Origin: Pleionea sediminis
GTDB lineage: Bacteria; Pseudomonadota; Gammaproteobacteria; Enterobacterales; Kangiellaceae
Direction of reading: 5' to 3'
Length of the DNA stretch: 64,000 nt
NCBI RefSeq assembly: GCF_007570825.1
Contig: NZ_SUNB01000009.1
Location: 62,001 to 126,000, forward strand
Part shown: piece by piece, positions 55,701-63,383 of the stretch
How positions within the stretch are numbered: the stretch's first letter is position 1
Layout of the letters: the number at the start of each line of letters is the position of its first letter
Notes under the pieces: generated by a model
Told to the model about the DNA's origin: nothing
The model's database searches: none
The model's input: the letters and a program-made list of their open reading frames with translations, nothing else
Translations under genes and position numbers: made by a program

Positions 55701-58700
55701 TCGGGTCGAAACGAAAGATCTAGACTTAGTCTTATCTGCAGCTTCTAAATATTCCGATATGACCGATTTGAATGGCGATGGTATTACCGATATTGTTGTT
55801 CGTTTTGCAAAAGGTCATGCGTTATCCAAGATGATTGGTGATAACACGGTCTATACCGAAGGGCTAGGAATTTATGTCGTTTGGGGTAAAGGTGTTAATT
55901 CAGACTCAACGTCTAAGCGCGGTTTAAAACCCGACTTGATGACGAAGGTTATCAATGGTTTTGGTTTTGAAGATCAATGGACTTACTTGCCATTAACGCA
56001 TCCGGGTTTGGGCGGTGATAAACATCCCTTTTATGAAGCCGACTACGATTATTTAAGTGGTGAAGATTATAAAAATTACAGTCAGTTTATTGAAGGCAGC
56101 CATATGGTCGCTTCGTATAAAAAATCTAACGGTGTTGGTGGATTAAATGAAAAGCGCTATTTTTATAAAGGCGCAGTGATAAACCATTTAGGTCGAGGTT
56201 TCCAAGGGTTTAAAACCATTGTTGTGGAAGATAAAGCTTCAGGAATACGCTCCATTTCCGACTTCCATCAATTTTTCCCATTGGCTGGGAAACAGGAAGA
56301 AACGCGCTCTTGTTTAATCATTGATGATGCCTTGTGTTCAACGCCATTTTCTAAAACAACCTCTGATTACGATACGGTATCGCCAAAAACAGGTACGTTT
56401 ATTAGTTATTCAAAAGAAGTGAATGCGTACAGTTACGAACTCGATTCACGAAATATTGAATACACGCATACAAAGAAAGCGGTTGAAACGATTGATGATT
56501 GGGGTAATGTAAAGAAGCAATCACAATCGACGAATGATAAATTTGGTACGTATTTGGTGCGCACTTGGCAAAACTATAATGTTAATGAGGCGTCATGGTG
56601 GATTAATAAGAGATTATCCAAAGTTGTTAAGCATTATCGAACGACGGTTACCGAGGGCATCGATGCGGGAACGCTTAACAAAGATTATTCCGTCAATACG
56701 TATTTTGAAAACTGGGATACGACGCTTCGTAAACCGCAACAAATACGGACTACGCATTCCGATGTAACCAGTGCTAACCATACTCAACGCTTTGTCTTTA
56801 ATGATCATGGTTTACCAATTCAAACGAGTACGGTTGCAAAAGTATTAAAGAACGATAATGTTTGGGAAGCAAATGTACGACGCGTGCATACTGGATATTC
56901 CGACGATGGTTACTTTGTAAAAACAACCACAAATTCATTAGGACATTCTACAACGAAACTTACTCGTGCTAGCGATGGCCAAGTTTATCAAGCAACCGAT
57001 TCCAATGGCATAACGGTTTTGAATAAATTTGATGCGTTTGGGCGAGAGAAGAAAGCAGAAACGACCGGAGCTCCTAGTTCGTTTTCTCGGATATTACCGT
57101 GTTCCGATGTTTGCGACAACGTTGCATTCGTTCAAGCGAGTTTTCAGGCAGGAAGTCCGACAGCTTATGCGTACGTTGATAAATTAGGGCGAACAATTCG
57201 CACGAAAACCGAATCGTTGGACGGCCAATGGCTTTTTACCATGACTCAATACAATCGGTTGGGTCAAAAGTCGTTTGAGTCACAACCCTGGTTAGGAACG
57301 GAAAGTTCACGCGACGCGATGAATGGAATGTCGTACCAGTACGATAAACTGGGCCGAGTCATCTACAAAGAAGCCGACAGCGCCGATGGTTACGATACCA
57401 AAACTGTCTATTCGCACAGCGGGTTAACGACCGATATTTCAGTCAATAATGGTGAGTTGACATTATCGCGCAGTTACAACTCGAAAAAACAATTAATGGA
57501 AACGGTCGATGCAGAAAATGGTCGCACGCGTTATGCGTACGATGCGATGGGCAATCCTTTGGTTATCGAAGATGCTAACGGCAGTCGCATTACGGCATCG
57601 TACAACGCTGCCGGTCACAAATTGTGGGTTGATGACCCTAATATGGGGCGTAAAACATTTGAGACCAATGGTTTTGGTGAAGTTGAAAAAGAAACCGATG
57701 CGAATGGCGATGTGTTGACCTATGAGTACGATGTATTAGGCCGAGTGATTACACGATTTGTTAATGGCTCGGCAGATGCGACCTTTGTGTTTGATACCGC
57801 CAGCAATGGTAAAGGGAAGTTAGCCTATCAAGAGACGGGCAACGGTGATTATCGAGCAGCCTTTACTTACGATACGTTGTCGCGACCCGTTTTACTGACA
57901 GAAACCGTTGATGGGCAAGGTTCTTTCACTACAGAAACCATTTACGACGACAATTATGGTCGAGTATTGGGCGTGGTTTATCCGAACGATTTTGCGCTAC
58001 GCTATGAATACAATGACCGAGGCTATCAGACTAAAACCGTGAATGCGGTCAGTGGTTACGTCTATGAAGAGGTGACCGAGCTTGACCAATTTGGTAATTT
58101 AGTCGCTGCTCAATGGTCGAGCGGAAAGATTGATATTTCTGCGGCTTACGACAGTGCCGATGGTCAAATGAAATATTTGGGCGCCGAAGTGAATAATGCA
58201 AAACCTTATGAAGTTGAGTACGATTACGGTTCGTTCGGTAATTTGATGTACCACACGGTGCATTATGAGCGAAGCGGAATCGCGCTGTCTCGTCAAGAGA
58301 GTTTTCAATACGATAAATTGCACCGTCTTGAGCGTGTGAGCAATCCAAGCTTAACGGTGAACTATAATTTTGATGCGGTCGGCAACTTAACATTAAAAAC
58401 GGATATGGCAGGCAATAATACATTACAGTACGGTACCGAAAGCCGAGGCACTCGCAATGCCGGCCCGAATGCCTTATTGCGTGCTTACAACAAGACGAAA
58501 TCGACTTGGGAAAATTACAGTTACGACAATAATGGTAATCGAATCTCCGGTGGTGGAAAGTCGATTGTGTATAACGCTCACAATAAGCCCACCAATATCA
58601 CGCAAAGCGGCGTGAGCATCGCGTTCGATTATGGACCAGATTTACTTCGATTCCGTCAACGGAAAGAAGTAGGAACTCAATCGACCGAAACCTTGTATCT

Positions 58701-60024
58701 CTCTGGTGGAGCTTATGAGCGTGTTGAAACGGAGAACAATAACACCCGTGAATCAACCAATGTGCGAATATCCATTGGCGATGTTGCGGTTCTTAAGTTC
58801 TCCGACCATCGCACGCGCGGCAAGTATGCAACCATTGGCTATACGGTGCGAGACCGTTTAGGTTCTGTGCGTGCGGTACTTAATCATAACGGAACTGTGA
58901 CTGAGTTTCGAAGTTACGATGCCTTTGGTAAACCACGAAATGGTGATTTTACGTTGGCTGCCAAGCCTTGGATAAGTGCGCTTTCAATTATGAATAGCGA
59001 TGGTCCAATTACACCGCGTGGCTTTACCGATCATGAAAACTTAGATGAAGTTGAACTGATTCATATGAATGGCCGTATGTACGACTTTAATACCGGTCGG
59101 TTCTTAAGTGTTGACCCCTTTGTTCAAGCGCCGGATAACAGCCAAAGTATGAATCCTTATTCGTATATTATGAATAATCCATTGGCCGGTACCGATCCTT
59201 CTGGTTATAGGTCTTTATGCGATGTTAAATCACAATTGAGCTGTCCTTCAGGTGAAAAAAATTCAAACAAGAGTAATCAAGTAGAGACAGAAGGTGAGAA
59301 TGGAGCAGTAGAGTGGGTTGGGCCTGATGCGAATACAGGGCAAAGTGAAACGAAAGAAGTGATTCAAACGACGGCGGGTCATGACCTGCAAGAGTCTGAT
59401 GATCTGAGGAGCAAGTTTACAATATCTAAACTGGAACTTACTCTAGCTGAACTACAAGAGTTGCATGACTATATGTATGAAAACTCTGTGAATGGCATGT
59501 ATGCAGATAGTTGGGGCTTTACCTACTTTGATGAAAATGGGAATATATATAAATCCCAATCACGTGCTGAGATAAGTGGAGCGATTGAACCAGTAACGCC
59601 AGTTCTTGATTTAGTGGGTGGAGGCACACTAAAGGTTAGTATTACAGCTGCGAAAAGTGCAATTATAAGAAAACCTACTAGTTCAGTTACAAAGAAGGGA
59701 AGTACCGCCTTAAGACCTGTAGGCCAAATATTAGAAAGTGTAGACGACGTAATGGCCAACCCTCGATTGCTAAAAGGAATTAATCCAGCGCAGTTGATGT
59801 CCAGAATAAAAATATCTGACAAATGGGTTGTTGGAAAAATGAAAAAGACCAGGAGTGAGGATAAAGGTTTCACATTGAGAGAAATGAATAAACGCGGAAC
59901 AGATTATACAGATCGCTATATTCAGTACCATCCAGGAAGTAGAAGGCATTTTGGCGGCAAACCATATTGGAAAGTTTCATCAGGAAATGGTGGAACTGAT
60001 AGATTTCCTGTGAAAGGGGACTAA
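52780..60024 (+). CDS. Secreted SpvB/TcdB-type RHS polymorphic toxin
   Basis: 2414 aa. Order: Sec signal (1-23); two fibronectin III-like repeats (about 30-118 and 125-215); an SpvB N-terminal domain (about 240-520, with GVSGGAASYNIPIQLPPGRAG); seven VCBS/FG-GAP calcium-loop repeats of the DxNxDGxxD type (about 565-1010); a TcdB-like middle; more than ten YD/RHS repeats (about 1430-2080); and the RHS core ending with YDFNTGRFLSVDPF and TDPSGYR at about 2137-2143. The last ~270 residues are a distinct C-terminal toxin (CT) module, more AT-rich than the core, ending with YIQYHPGSRRHFGGKPYWKV. This resembles the HPG/H/W signature of small polymorphic-toxin nucleases, a family assignment I hold only loosely. 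The RHS shell should encapsulate and autocleave the CT. The immunity-like gene follows three bases later. No VgrG/T6SS genes are nearby; the Sec signal points to another route. Confidence 0.9.
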   Translation: MRSLSSRLFLIVFTAIFILNGAARTPNFNDTIIPQAPGSLTFANYSDKDGNYSVSWPKPADSRYFELEVKNVSASSSSYTRAYMGVELSYTVTGQAPGTYAYRVRACSFAGCSTYRNGDHNVVVESPIPPSTPSSISYVDHADKDGNFSVKWGTSARVDYFQLFQQKNSGSFTKIYQGNAYVKTLTGLSDGLYTYRVRACNNYGCSSYKAALTMVTVDTTATGDWRTISASPIFPSANLVNPAVPAHQTTIGAVPGEGGVSGGAASYNIPIQLPPGRAGMEPNVSINYSSNSGNGLVGQGWSLSVGSRVSRCASTQAHDGRTVSVTYTSSDKYCLDGQKLIQNSDGYYYPELNPRTRVTLQGTYTNPTGFLVELPNGNQRIYGGANNSSHKAVDVNGSSLSKTRTWAINKEIDRAGNEIEYFYKNQGYGEYVIRDIYYTGFNGVKGDRRVRFLYEVRNDASFFYLAGGRVSSGTRLLRVETYVGSQAIRKYELDYNYSTTSGKSLLSTVELCAQDIHSIWQCLPKTEFQWQQGETQYRIEKIQDQEPLIWDNWPQPSALSLSSSNDYNGDGFREVNITNDKADTRYRVLFDAEGNVTNVSESELEMTLEVTYDGVSDTEYYEPPKGIDFNHDGLIDGYKYINQASDFSSGELAFTSAVFDKQTGEFVREETHPTGLVLGQPYAEGFTNPVPQLPIVMDLNGDGKLDLLHNGVDPNNANRRVLWRYLNIGSKVTEPRFDSGKIIARYPYIVQNGPRALSHWQKSRFDFDGNGIPDIFIKGINGSLNKSRILFGYVGATGSLSYVDTVIDQDLGFLDREQPTKVYNQFLDLNGDGLLDYLFVDNTDSTKSWRYKLNLGGTWGPTIDTNVTRGLEVPLVTNADKFTPKYAAAFKIGDWDNDGYLDILVPSDRVEIYCLRKDVADGGFSDIKATKEYICADQSSGTYGKSLYPSHADKDRSLYEYDQITFKPNRNGTIRVETKDLDLVLSAASKYSDMTDLNGDGITDIVVRFAKGHALSKMIGDNTVYTEGLGIYVVWGKGVNSDSTSKRGLKPDLMTKVINGFGFEDQWTYLPLTHPGLGGDKHPFYEADYDYLSGEDYKNYSQFIEGSHMVASYKKSNGVGGLNEKRYFYKGAVINHLGRGFQGFKTIVVEDKASGIRSISDFHQFFPLAGKQEETRSCLIIDDALCSTPFSKTTSDYDTVSPKTGTFISYSKEVNAYSYELDSRNIEYTHTKKAVETIDDWGNVKKQSQSTNDKFGTYLVRTWQNYNVNEASWWINKRLSKVVKHYRTTVTEGIDAGTLNKDYSVNTYFENWDTTLRKPQQIRTTHSDVTSANHTQRFVFNDHGLPIQTSTVAKVLKNDNVWEANVRRVHTGYSDDGYFVKTTTNSLGHSTTKLTRASDGQVYQATDSNGITVLNKFDAFGREKKAETTGAPSSFSRILPCSDVCDNVAFVQASFQAGSPTAYAYVDKLGRTIRTKTESLDGQWLFTMTQYNRLGQKSFESQPWLGTESSRDAMNGMSYQYDKLGRVIYKEADSADGYDTKTVYSHSGLTTDISVNNGELTLSRSYNSKKQLMETVDAENGRTRYAYDAMGNPLVIEDANGSRITASYNAAGHKLWVDDPNMGRKTFETNGFGEVEKETDANGDVLTYEYDVLGRVITRFVNGSADATFVFDTASNGKGKLAYQETGNGDYRAAFTYDTLSRPVLLTETVDGQGSFTTETIYDDNYGRVLGVVYPNDFALRYEYNDRGYQTKTVNAVSGYVYEEVTELDQFGNLVAAQWSSGKIDISAAYDSADGQMKYLGAEVNNAKPYEVEYDYGSFGNLMYHTVHYERSGIALSRQESFQYDKLHRLERVSNPSLTVNYNFDAVGNLTLKTDMAGNNTLQYGTESRGTRNAGPNALLRAYNKTKSTWENYSYDNNGNRISGGGKSIVYNAHNKPTNITQSGVSIAFDYGPDLLRFRQRKEVGTQSTETLYLSGGAYERVETENNNTRESTNVRISIGDVAVLKFSDHRTRGKYATIGYTVRDRLGSVRAVLNHNGTVTEFRSYDAFGKPRNGDFTLAAKPWISALSIMNSDGPITPRGFTDHENLDEVELIHMNGRMYDFNTGRFLSVDPFVQAPDNSQSMNPYSYIMNNPLAGTDPSGYRSLCDVKSQLSCPSGEKNSNKSNQVETEGENGAVEWVGPDANTGQSETKEVIQTTAGHDLQESDDLRSKFTISKLELTLAELQELHDYMYENSVNGMYADSWGFTYFDENGNIYKSQSRAEISGAIEPVTPVLDLVGGGTLKVSITAAKSAIIRKPTSSVTKKGSTALRPVGQILESVDDVMANPRLLKGINPAQLMSRIKISDKWVVGKMKKTRSEDKGFTLREMNKRGTDYTDRYIQYHPGSRRHFGGKPYWKVSSGNGGTDRFPVKGD

Positions 60025-60027
60025 ATA

Positions 60028-60480
60028 ATGAATATCGAGAATGAGATTATTCCAGGAAAAAGTTTAGGTGGAATAGAGCTGGGAAGGAATGTTGCTGATT
60101 ATTCCCAGTTACTGGAGTCGAAAGAGCTTTCAGAGAAGTTGCGATATAAGCAAACTAGTATCTATTCGACTAGATATTGGGTGGAAGGAATACCAATTGA
60201 AATAAATGTAGACACTAGAACAGGTGTTATTTATAAGATATCTGCAATTAATGGTTATAAAGGGGCACTCAACTCTTCAATAAAAATTGGTACACCTGTA
60301 ACGGAATTAATGAAAGCGAAACCAGATTTTTATTATGATGAATGCGACGAAGCGTTCTATTCAAAAGAGGTTGATGGCATAGCTATCGAAGTTGACGAAG
60401 ATGACCCTTTACCTGAAGAGTTGATCGAACTAAAAGTAGAGGTAATTACTGTATTTTTACCTGAGACGTTTAAGCCATAA
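60028..60480 (+). CDS. Putative cognate immunity protein of the RHS toxin
   Basis: 150-aa acidic cytosolic protein (Asp/Glu-rich, e.g. EVDEDDPLPEELIEL) without signal. The pattern IIPGKSLGGIELG ... TGVIYKISAINGYKGAL ... KIGTPVTELMK resembles small immunity proteins found next to RHS and LXG toxins. It starts three bases after the toxin stop codon, the usual toxin-immunity spacing, and is followed by a strong terminator. Its role in neutralising the CT domain is inferred from position. Confidence 0.75.
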   Translation: MNIENEIIPGKSLGGIELGRNVADYSQLLESKELSEKLRYKQTSIYSTRYWVEGIPIEINVDTRTGVIYKISAINGYKGALNSSIKIGTPVTELMKAKPDFYYDECDEAFYSKEVDGIAIEVDEDDPLPEELIELKVEVITVFLPETFKP

Positions 60481-60491
60481 ATTTGTATTCT

Positions 60492-60512
60492 AAAGCCCTT
60501 CGGGGCTTTTTC
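60492..60512 (+). terminator. Terminator of the RHS-immunity operon
   Basis: AAAGCCC / GGGCTTT stem with a stable TTCG tetraloop and T run, 11 bases past the immunity stop. Confidence 0.9.
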
Positions 60513-60716
60513 TTTGCCAACTAATTGTAATTTAAATAGTTATTTTTAGGTTTTACTTGTTGTAAAACACACCAGTATATTTTTAATGCGCTCGACATTT
60601 TGCTCTTTGGTCGATGCTTTAAGATTGGAGTAAATACGACTTATCGTTCACTTTAGTTGGTTTTCTTCGTGTATGCTTCAGGAGTTTGAAGGAGAGAATC
60701 AATCTTTTGTAGTTTC
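60513..60716. other. Intergenic region before repeat copy B
   Basis: About 200 bases with nothing recognisable; together with the repeat and the pseudogene it makes up the 800-base gap before the next intact gene. Confidence 0.4.
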
Positions 60717-60790
60717 TTCCGAATATTAGTATTTAAAAGCATCTAATTTCTTGAAAAACATGAGGGTGTTTTTAAAAGGTATATTCGGAA
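60717..60790. repeat. 74-nt element with 10-bp terminal inverted repeats, copy B
   Basis: Same TTCCGAATAT ... ATATTCGGAA element as 46017-46090, same length, with only scattered substitutions. Homology continues to GGATTCAAAA at 60829-60838. Here the core runs straight into a hairpin like the tRNA-Leu terminator (CTGATC...GGTCGG and T run, about 60838-60863). Confidence 0.75.
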
Positions 60791-60926
60791 ATAGGTGTTA
60801 ACTTATTGATTTGATTGAAGTTAGGTTAGGATTCAAAACTGATCTGTTAAGGTCGGTTTTTTGTTTGGCCTTTTTATTTAAGATTGTTTTAAAGATTCAT
60901 GTCTAACATTGTTTTAGAGAAAGTAG

Positions 60927-61193
60927 ATGGAAATTAAATCGAAATATTGCTGTCCTAAATGTGACAAAACCATCTTTAATCGACGTATTGCTGTTTGCGA
61001 GTTCTGAGGCACCGATTTACCAGCTTCATTACTAAAAGATGATTTGGTCATTAAAAATAAAGAGTAGCTCGATAGTTTGAGAGGTTAGCTCAAGGAAATC
61101 AATAAGCCGAAAAACTATCGAGGTCCGGATGGTGATGATTTTGAACGGGAAGATCTCTTAGATATAACTTTTGATATATTGGGTGATTTTTGA
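60927..61193 (+). pseudogene. Zinc-ribbon protein gene with three in-frame stops
   Basis: A single continuous frame of 88 codons reads MEIKSKYCCPKCDKT ... VCEF-stop-GTDLPASLLKDD ... NKE-stop-LDSLRG-stop-LKEINKP ... DLLDITFDILGDF. The first stop (TGA) stands exactly where the second CxxC of the zinc ribbon (CEFCG) should have its Cys, and two TAG codons follow. With no indels, decay looks recent. The unbroken gene would encode a small zinc-ribbon protein with an acidic tail. Function unknown. Confidence 0.7.
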
Positions 61194-61283
61194 TGATGTA
61201 TAAAGATATTTATTCTTTCCTGTAATCTCGATAGAAATGTGTAGCATACGTATTTTAGTAAAATATTTTAAAGGCTTTAAAAA

Positions 61284-61766
61284 ATGACAAAAGAAATATA
61301 TAAATCACCTCAATCAAATATAGTTGAAGAAAACAAGGTAGTTGGTGAGTTCCCGTCTCCGCTTATTATTGGCTTATGGTTAACGTTAGCGTCGTTGCTA
61401 ATGGGAGTGGTTTTAGTATTGATTGAGTTTTTTGTAGGAAAGGAATTACCCGGAGCCAATGCGGTGACTACGGTTTTACCCGCGATGTTAGTGGGATATT
61501 TTTATGGACAAAAGTTTGGTGTTTTATTTCCATCCAGATTGCGCCATTTGTCGATAGCTGTCTGGTTTATACTTAATGCTATTGTTGTCGGAGCTTATTT
61601 TGCCGTTTTTTTTGAAGGGTTTTCTCAATCAGGCATTTTCAAGATGCTCAAAACGCCTATGTTTATCGGTATTATGGTTGTTGTGTTTATTCTCATTTAC
61701 TTTGTTAGTTATTTTGTTTTTAAGCAAGGTGAAAAAAGTGGTGTTAAGCAGCGACAAAAGAAATAG
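61284..61766 (+). CDS. Four-helix membrane protein (ABZJ-type)
   Basis: 160 aa with four predicted transmembrane helices (about 26-48, 58-76, 87-107 and 122-147), an N-terminal YKSPQSN motif and a basic C-terminal tail, matching the small ABZJ-type membrane family of unknown function. Monocistronic. Confidence 0.6.
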   Translation: MTKEIYKSPQSNIVEENKVVGEFPSPLIIGLWLTLASLLMGVVLVLIEFFVGKELPGANAVTTVLPAMLVGYFYGQKFGVLFPSRLRHLSIAVWFILNAIVVGAYFAVFFEGFSQSGIFKMLKTPMFIGIMVVVFILIYFVSYFVFKQGEKSGVKQRQKK

Positions 61767-61903
61767 CAATGCATTACTTGACCCCTAAGCCAATCATGCG
61801 CTTTTAGTTTTTAAGAGCTTTCACTCTAATCACTGGTTAATATGAACTACAATAGGATTTGAAAGAGTAAAATATTTAATCAATTCAGCAGGATGACAAT
61901 GCT

Positions 61904-62809
61904 ATGATGGAGCCCGTTATTCGAGTCGATGGCAGTGACGCCAACCCAGTGCAAGGTAAGGTAGTGTATGACCTACCAAAACTCTTCTGGAACCTGGGTA
62001 TGATAGTTTTAGCTCTAGTCTTCGCACCATTGACTTTGAGTCTTTCTTCCTTTCTTCTCTTCTTGATTTTGACTTATTTGACTTTACTTATCGGCCATAG
62101 TGCCGGCATGCATCGGATGATGATTCATCGAACTTTCGAGTGCCATCCGTTTGTTGAAAAAATATTGATATACATTGGTGTATTGGTGGGTATGTCAGGG
62201 CCTTATGGCATTATTAAAATTCACGATTTACGAGATTGGGCGCAACGGCAAAAAAGTTGTCACGACTTTTTTTCTCATAAGCGTGGATATTTTCAAGACA
62301 TTTGGTGGCAATTAACGTGTCGCTTTCAATTCGAACGTCCGCCAAAAGTAGTAATTGAAGCTAAGTATAAAGATGATGCTTTCTACCAGTGGCTGGGATC
62401 AACTTGGCGTTATCATCAGATTGCCGTTGCTGGAATATTGTTCTGGATTGGTGGTTGGAGCTTTGTTGTCTGGGGTGTTTTTGTGCGAGTGGCAGTGAGC
62501 ATTGTTGGTCATTGGACGATAACTTATTTTTGCCATAACCCAGGACCTGGACAATGGCGAGTAAAAAATGCTTCGGTGCAAGCATCTAACATTCCTGGTC
62601 TTGGAATATTAACTTACGGCGAATGTTGGCATAATAATCATCATGCGTTTCCTGAGTCGGCAAGAATTGGTATTTATCCGGGGCAAAATGATCCTGCATG
62701 GTGGTTTATTCGATTTATGGCAACTCTAGGGCTTGCAACAAATATTGGAATACCAAGAAGTGAGACGTTAAGGGAAGACCTCGAGAATATTCATTCTGCA
62801 AATTATTAA
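61904..62809 (+). CDS. Membrane fatty-acid desaturase (acyl-CoA desaturase type)
   Basis: Di-iron membrane desaturase, 301 aa, introducing a double bond into fatty acyl chains. First His box HRMMIH at 70-75; third box HNNHHAFPESA with HNNHH at 243-247. The middle box is the variant HDLRDWAQRQ...CHDFFSH instead of HRxHH. Four or more hydrophobic helices support an integral inner-membrane enzyme. It likely contributes to membrane fluidity. Tandem ATGs at 61904 and 61907 are both possible starts. Confidence 0.8.
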   Translation: MMEPVIRVDGSDANPVQGKVVYDLPKLFWNLGMIVLALVFAPLTLSLSSFLLFLILTYLTLLIGHSAGMHRMMIHRTFECHPFVEKILIYIGVLVGMSGPYGIIKIHDLRDWAQRQKSCHDFFSHKRGYFQDIWWQLTCRFQFERPPKVVIEAKYKDDAFYQWLGSTWRYHQIAVAGILFWIGGWSFVVWGVFVRVAVSIVGHWTITYFCHNPGPGQWRVKNASVQASNIPGLGILTYGECWHNNHHAFPESARIGIYPGQNDPAWWFIRFMATLGLATNIGIPRSETLREDLENIHSANY

Positions 62810-62925
62810 ACTGTAAAAATATGTAGAGGTTTTGGAATTGTCAGTGAGTTAAAAATGGAGACGGTAGTTTTTGAGCAAAGTACTTTGCAAGGTTTGGTTA
62901 ATCGGCCATCAAGAATACCCAAACG

Positions 62926-63315
62926 TTGTTAACGGTTGTGCTGGTCTCTATTATATTGGCCATTGTTTTTGGTACAGAACAAAAATCAATGCCGGTTGAG
63001 GTTATCGCATTGATATTTACTCTTCCCGTTGTCATTGTTATTTGGTTATTAGTGTTTAATAAAGGTGCGAATCGATTAAGTGTTTATCGAATAGTGTTAA
63101 CTGACCAAAATATTTTAGTCTCGAGGTCTGATGATGAGACACAGATGAATTGGTCCGATATTTCAGATGTTAAAATATCGAAGTACCTTAATAATTATGT
63201 TTGTTTAATGTCTTCCGACAATCGACGCCTTGAGTTTGACTATTACGCTTTCGATAATAATCAACGAGCAACAATATTTGCTTATTTGCAAAAGTACGTT
63301 GGGTATAGTGGTTAA
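62926..63315 (+). CDS. Small membrane protein with PH-like domain
   Basis: About 129 aa with two N-terminal hydrophobic helices (about 1-15 and 22-41) and a beta-rich C-terminus (LSVYRIVLTDQNILVSRSDDETQMNWSDISDVKIS) that looks like a bacterial PH/YcxB-type domain. Start is a TTG at 62926 without a convincing ribosome site; an in-frame ATC slightly upstream is the only extension before a stop. Function unknown. Confidence 0.55.
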   Translation: MLTVVLVSIILAIVFGTEQKSMPVEVIALIFTLPVVIVIWLLVFNKGANRLSVYRIVLTDQNILVSRSDDETQMNWSDISDVKISKYLNNYVCLMSSDNRRLEFDYYAFDNNQRATIFAYLQKYVGYSG

Positions 63316-63383
63316 GTAATTTAAACTCAATGTTTGAGAATGTAAAATCTAATTCTTTTAGTTGATGTGAAAGGAATGCTTGA

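Noticed and set aside
45252-60863. A complete prophage or ICE in the accessory block
   Set aside because: No integrase, replication, capsid or conjugation genes are present; only tRNA-derived scars and cargo-like genes.
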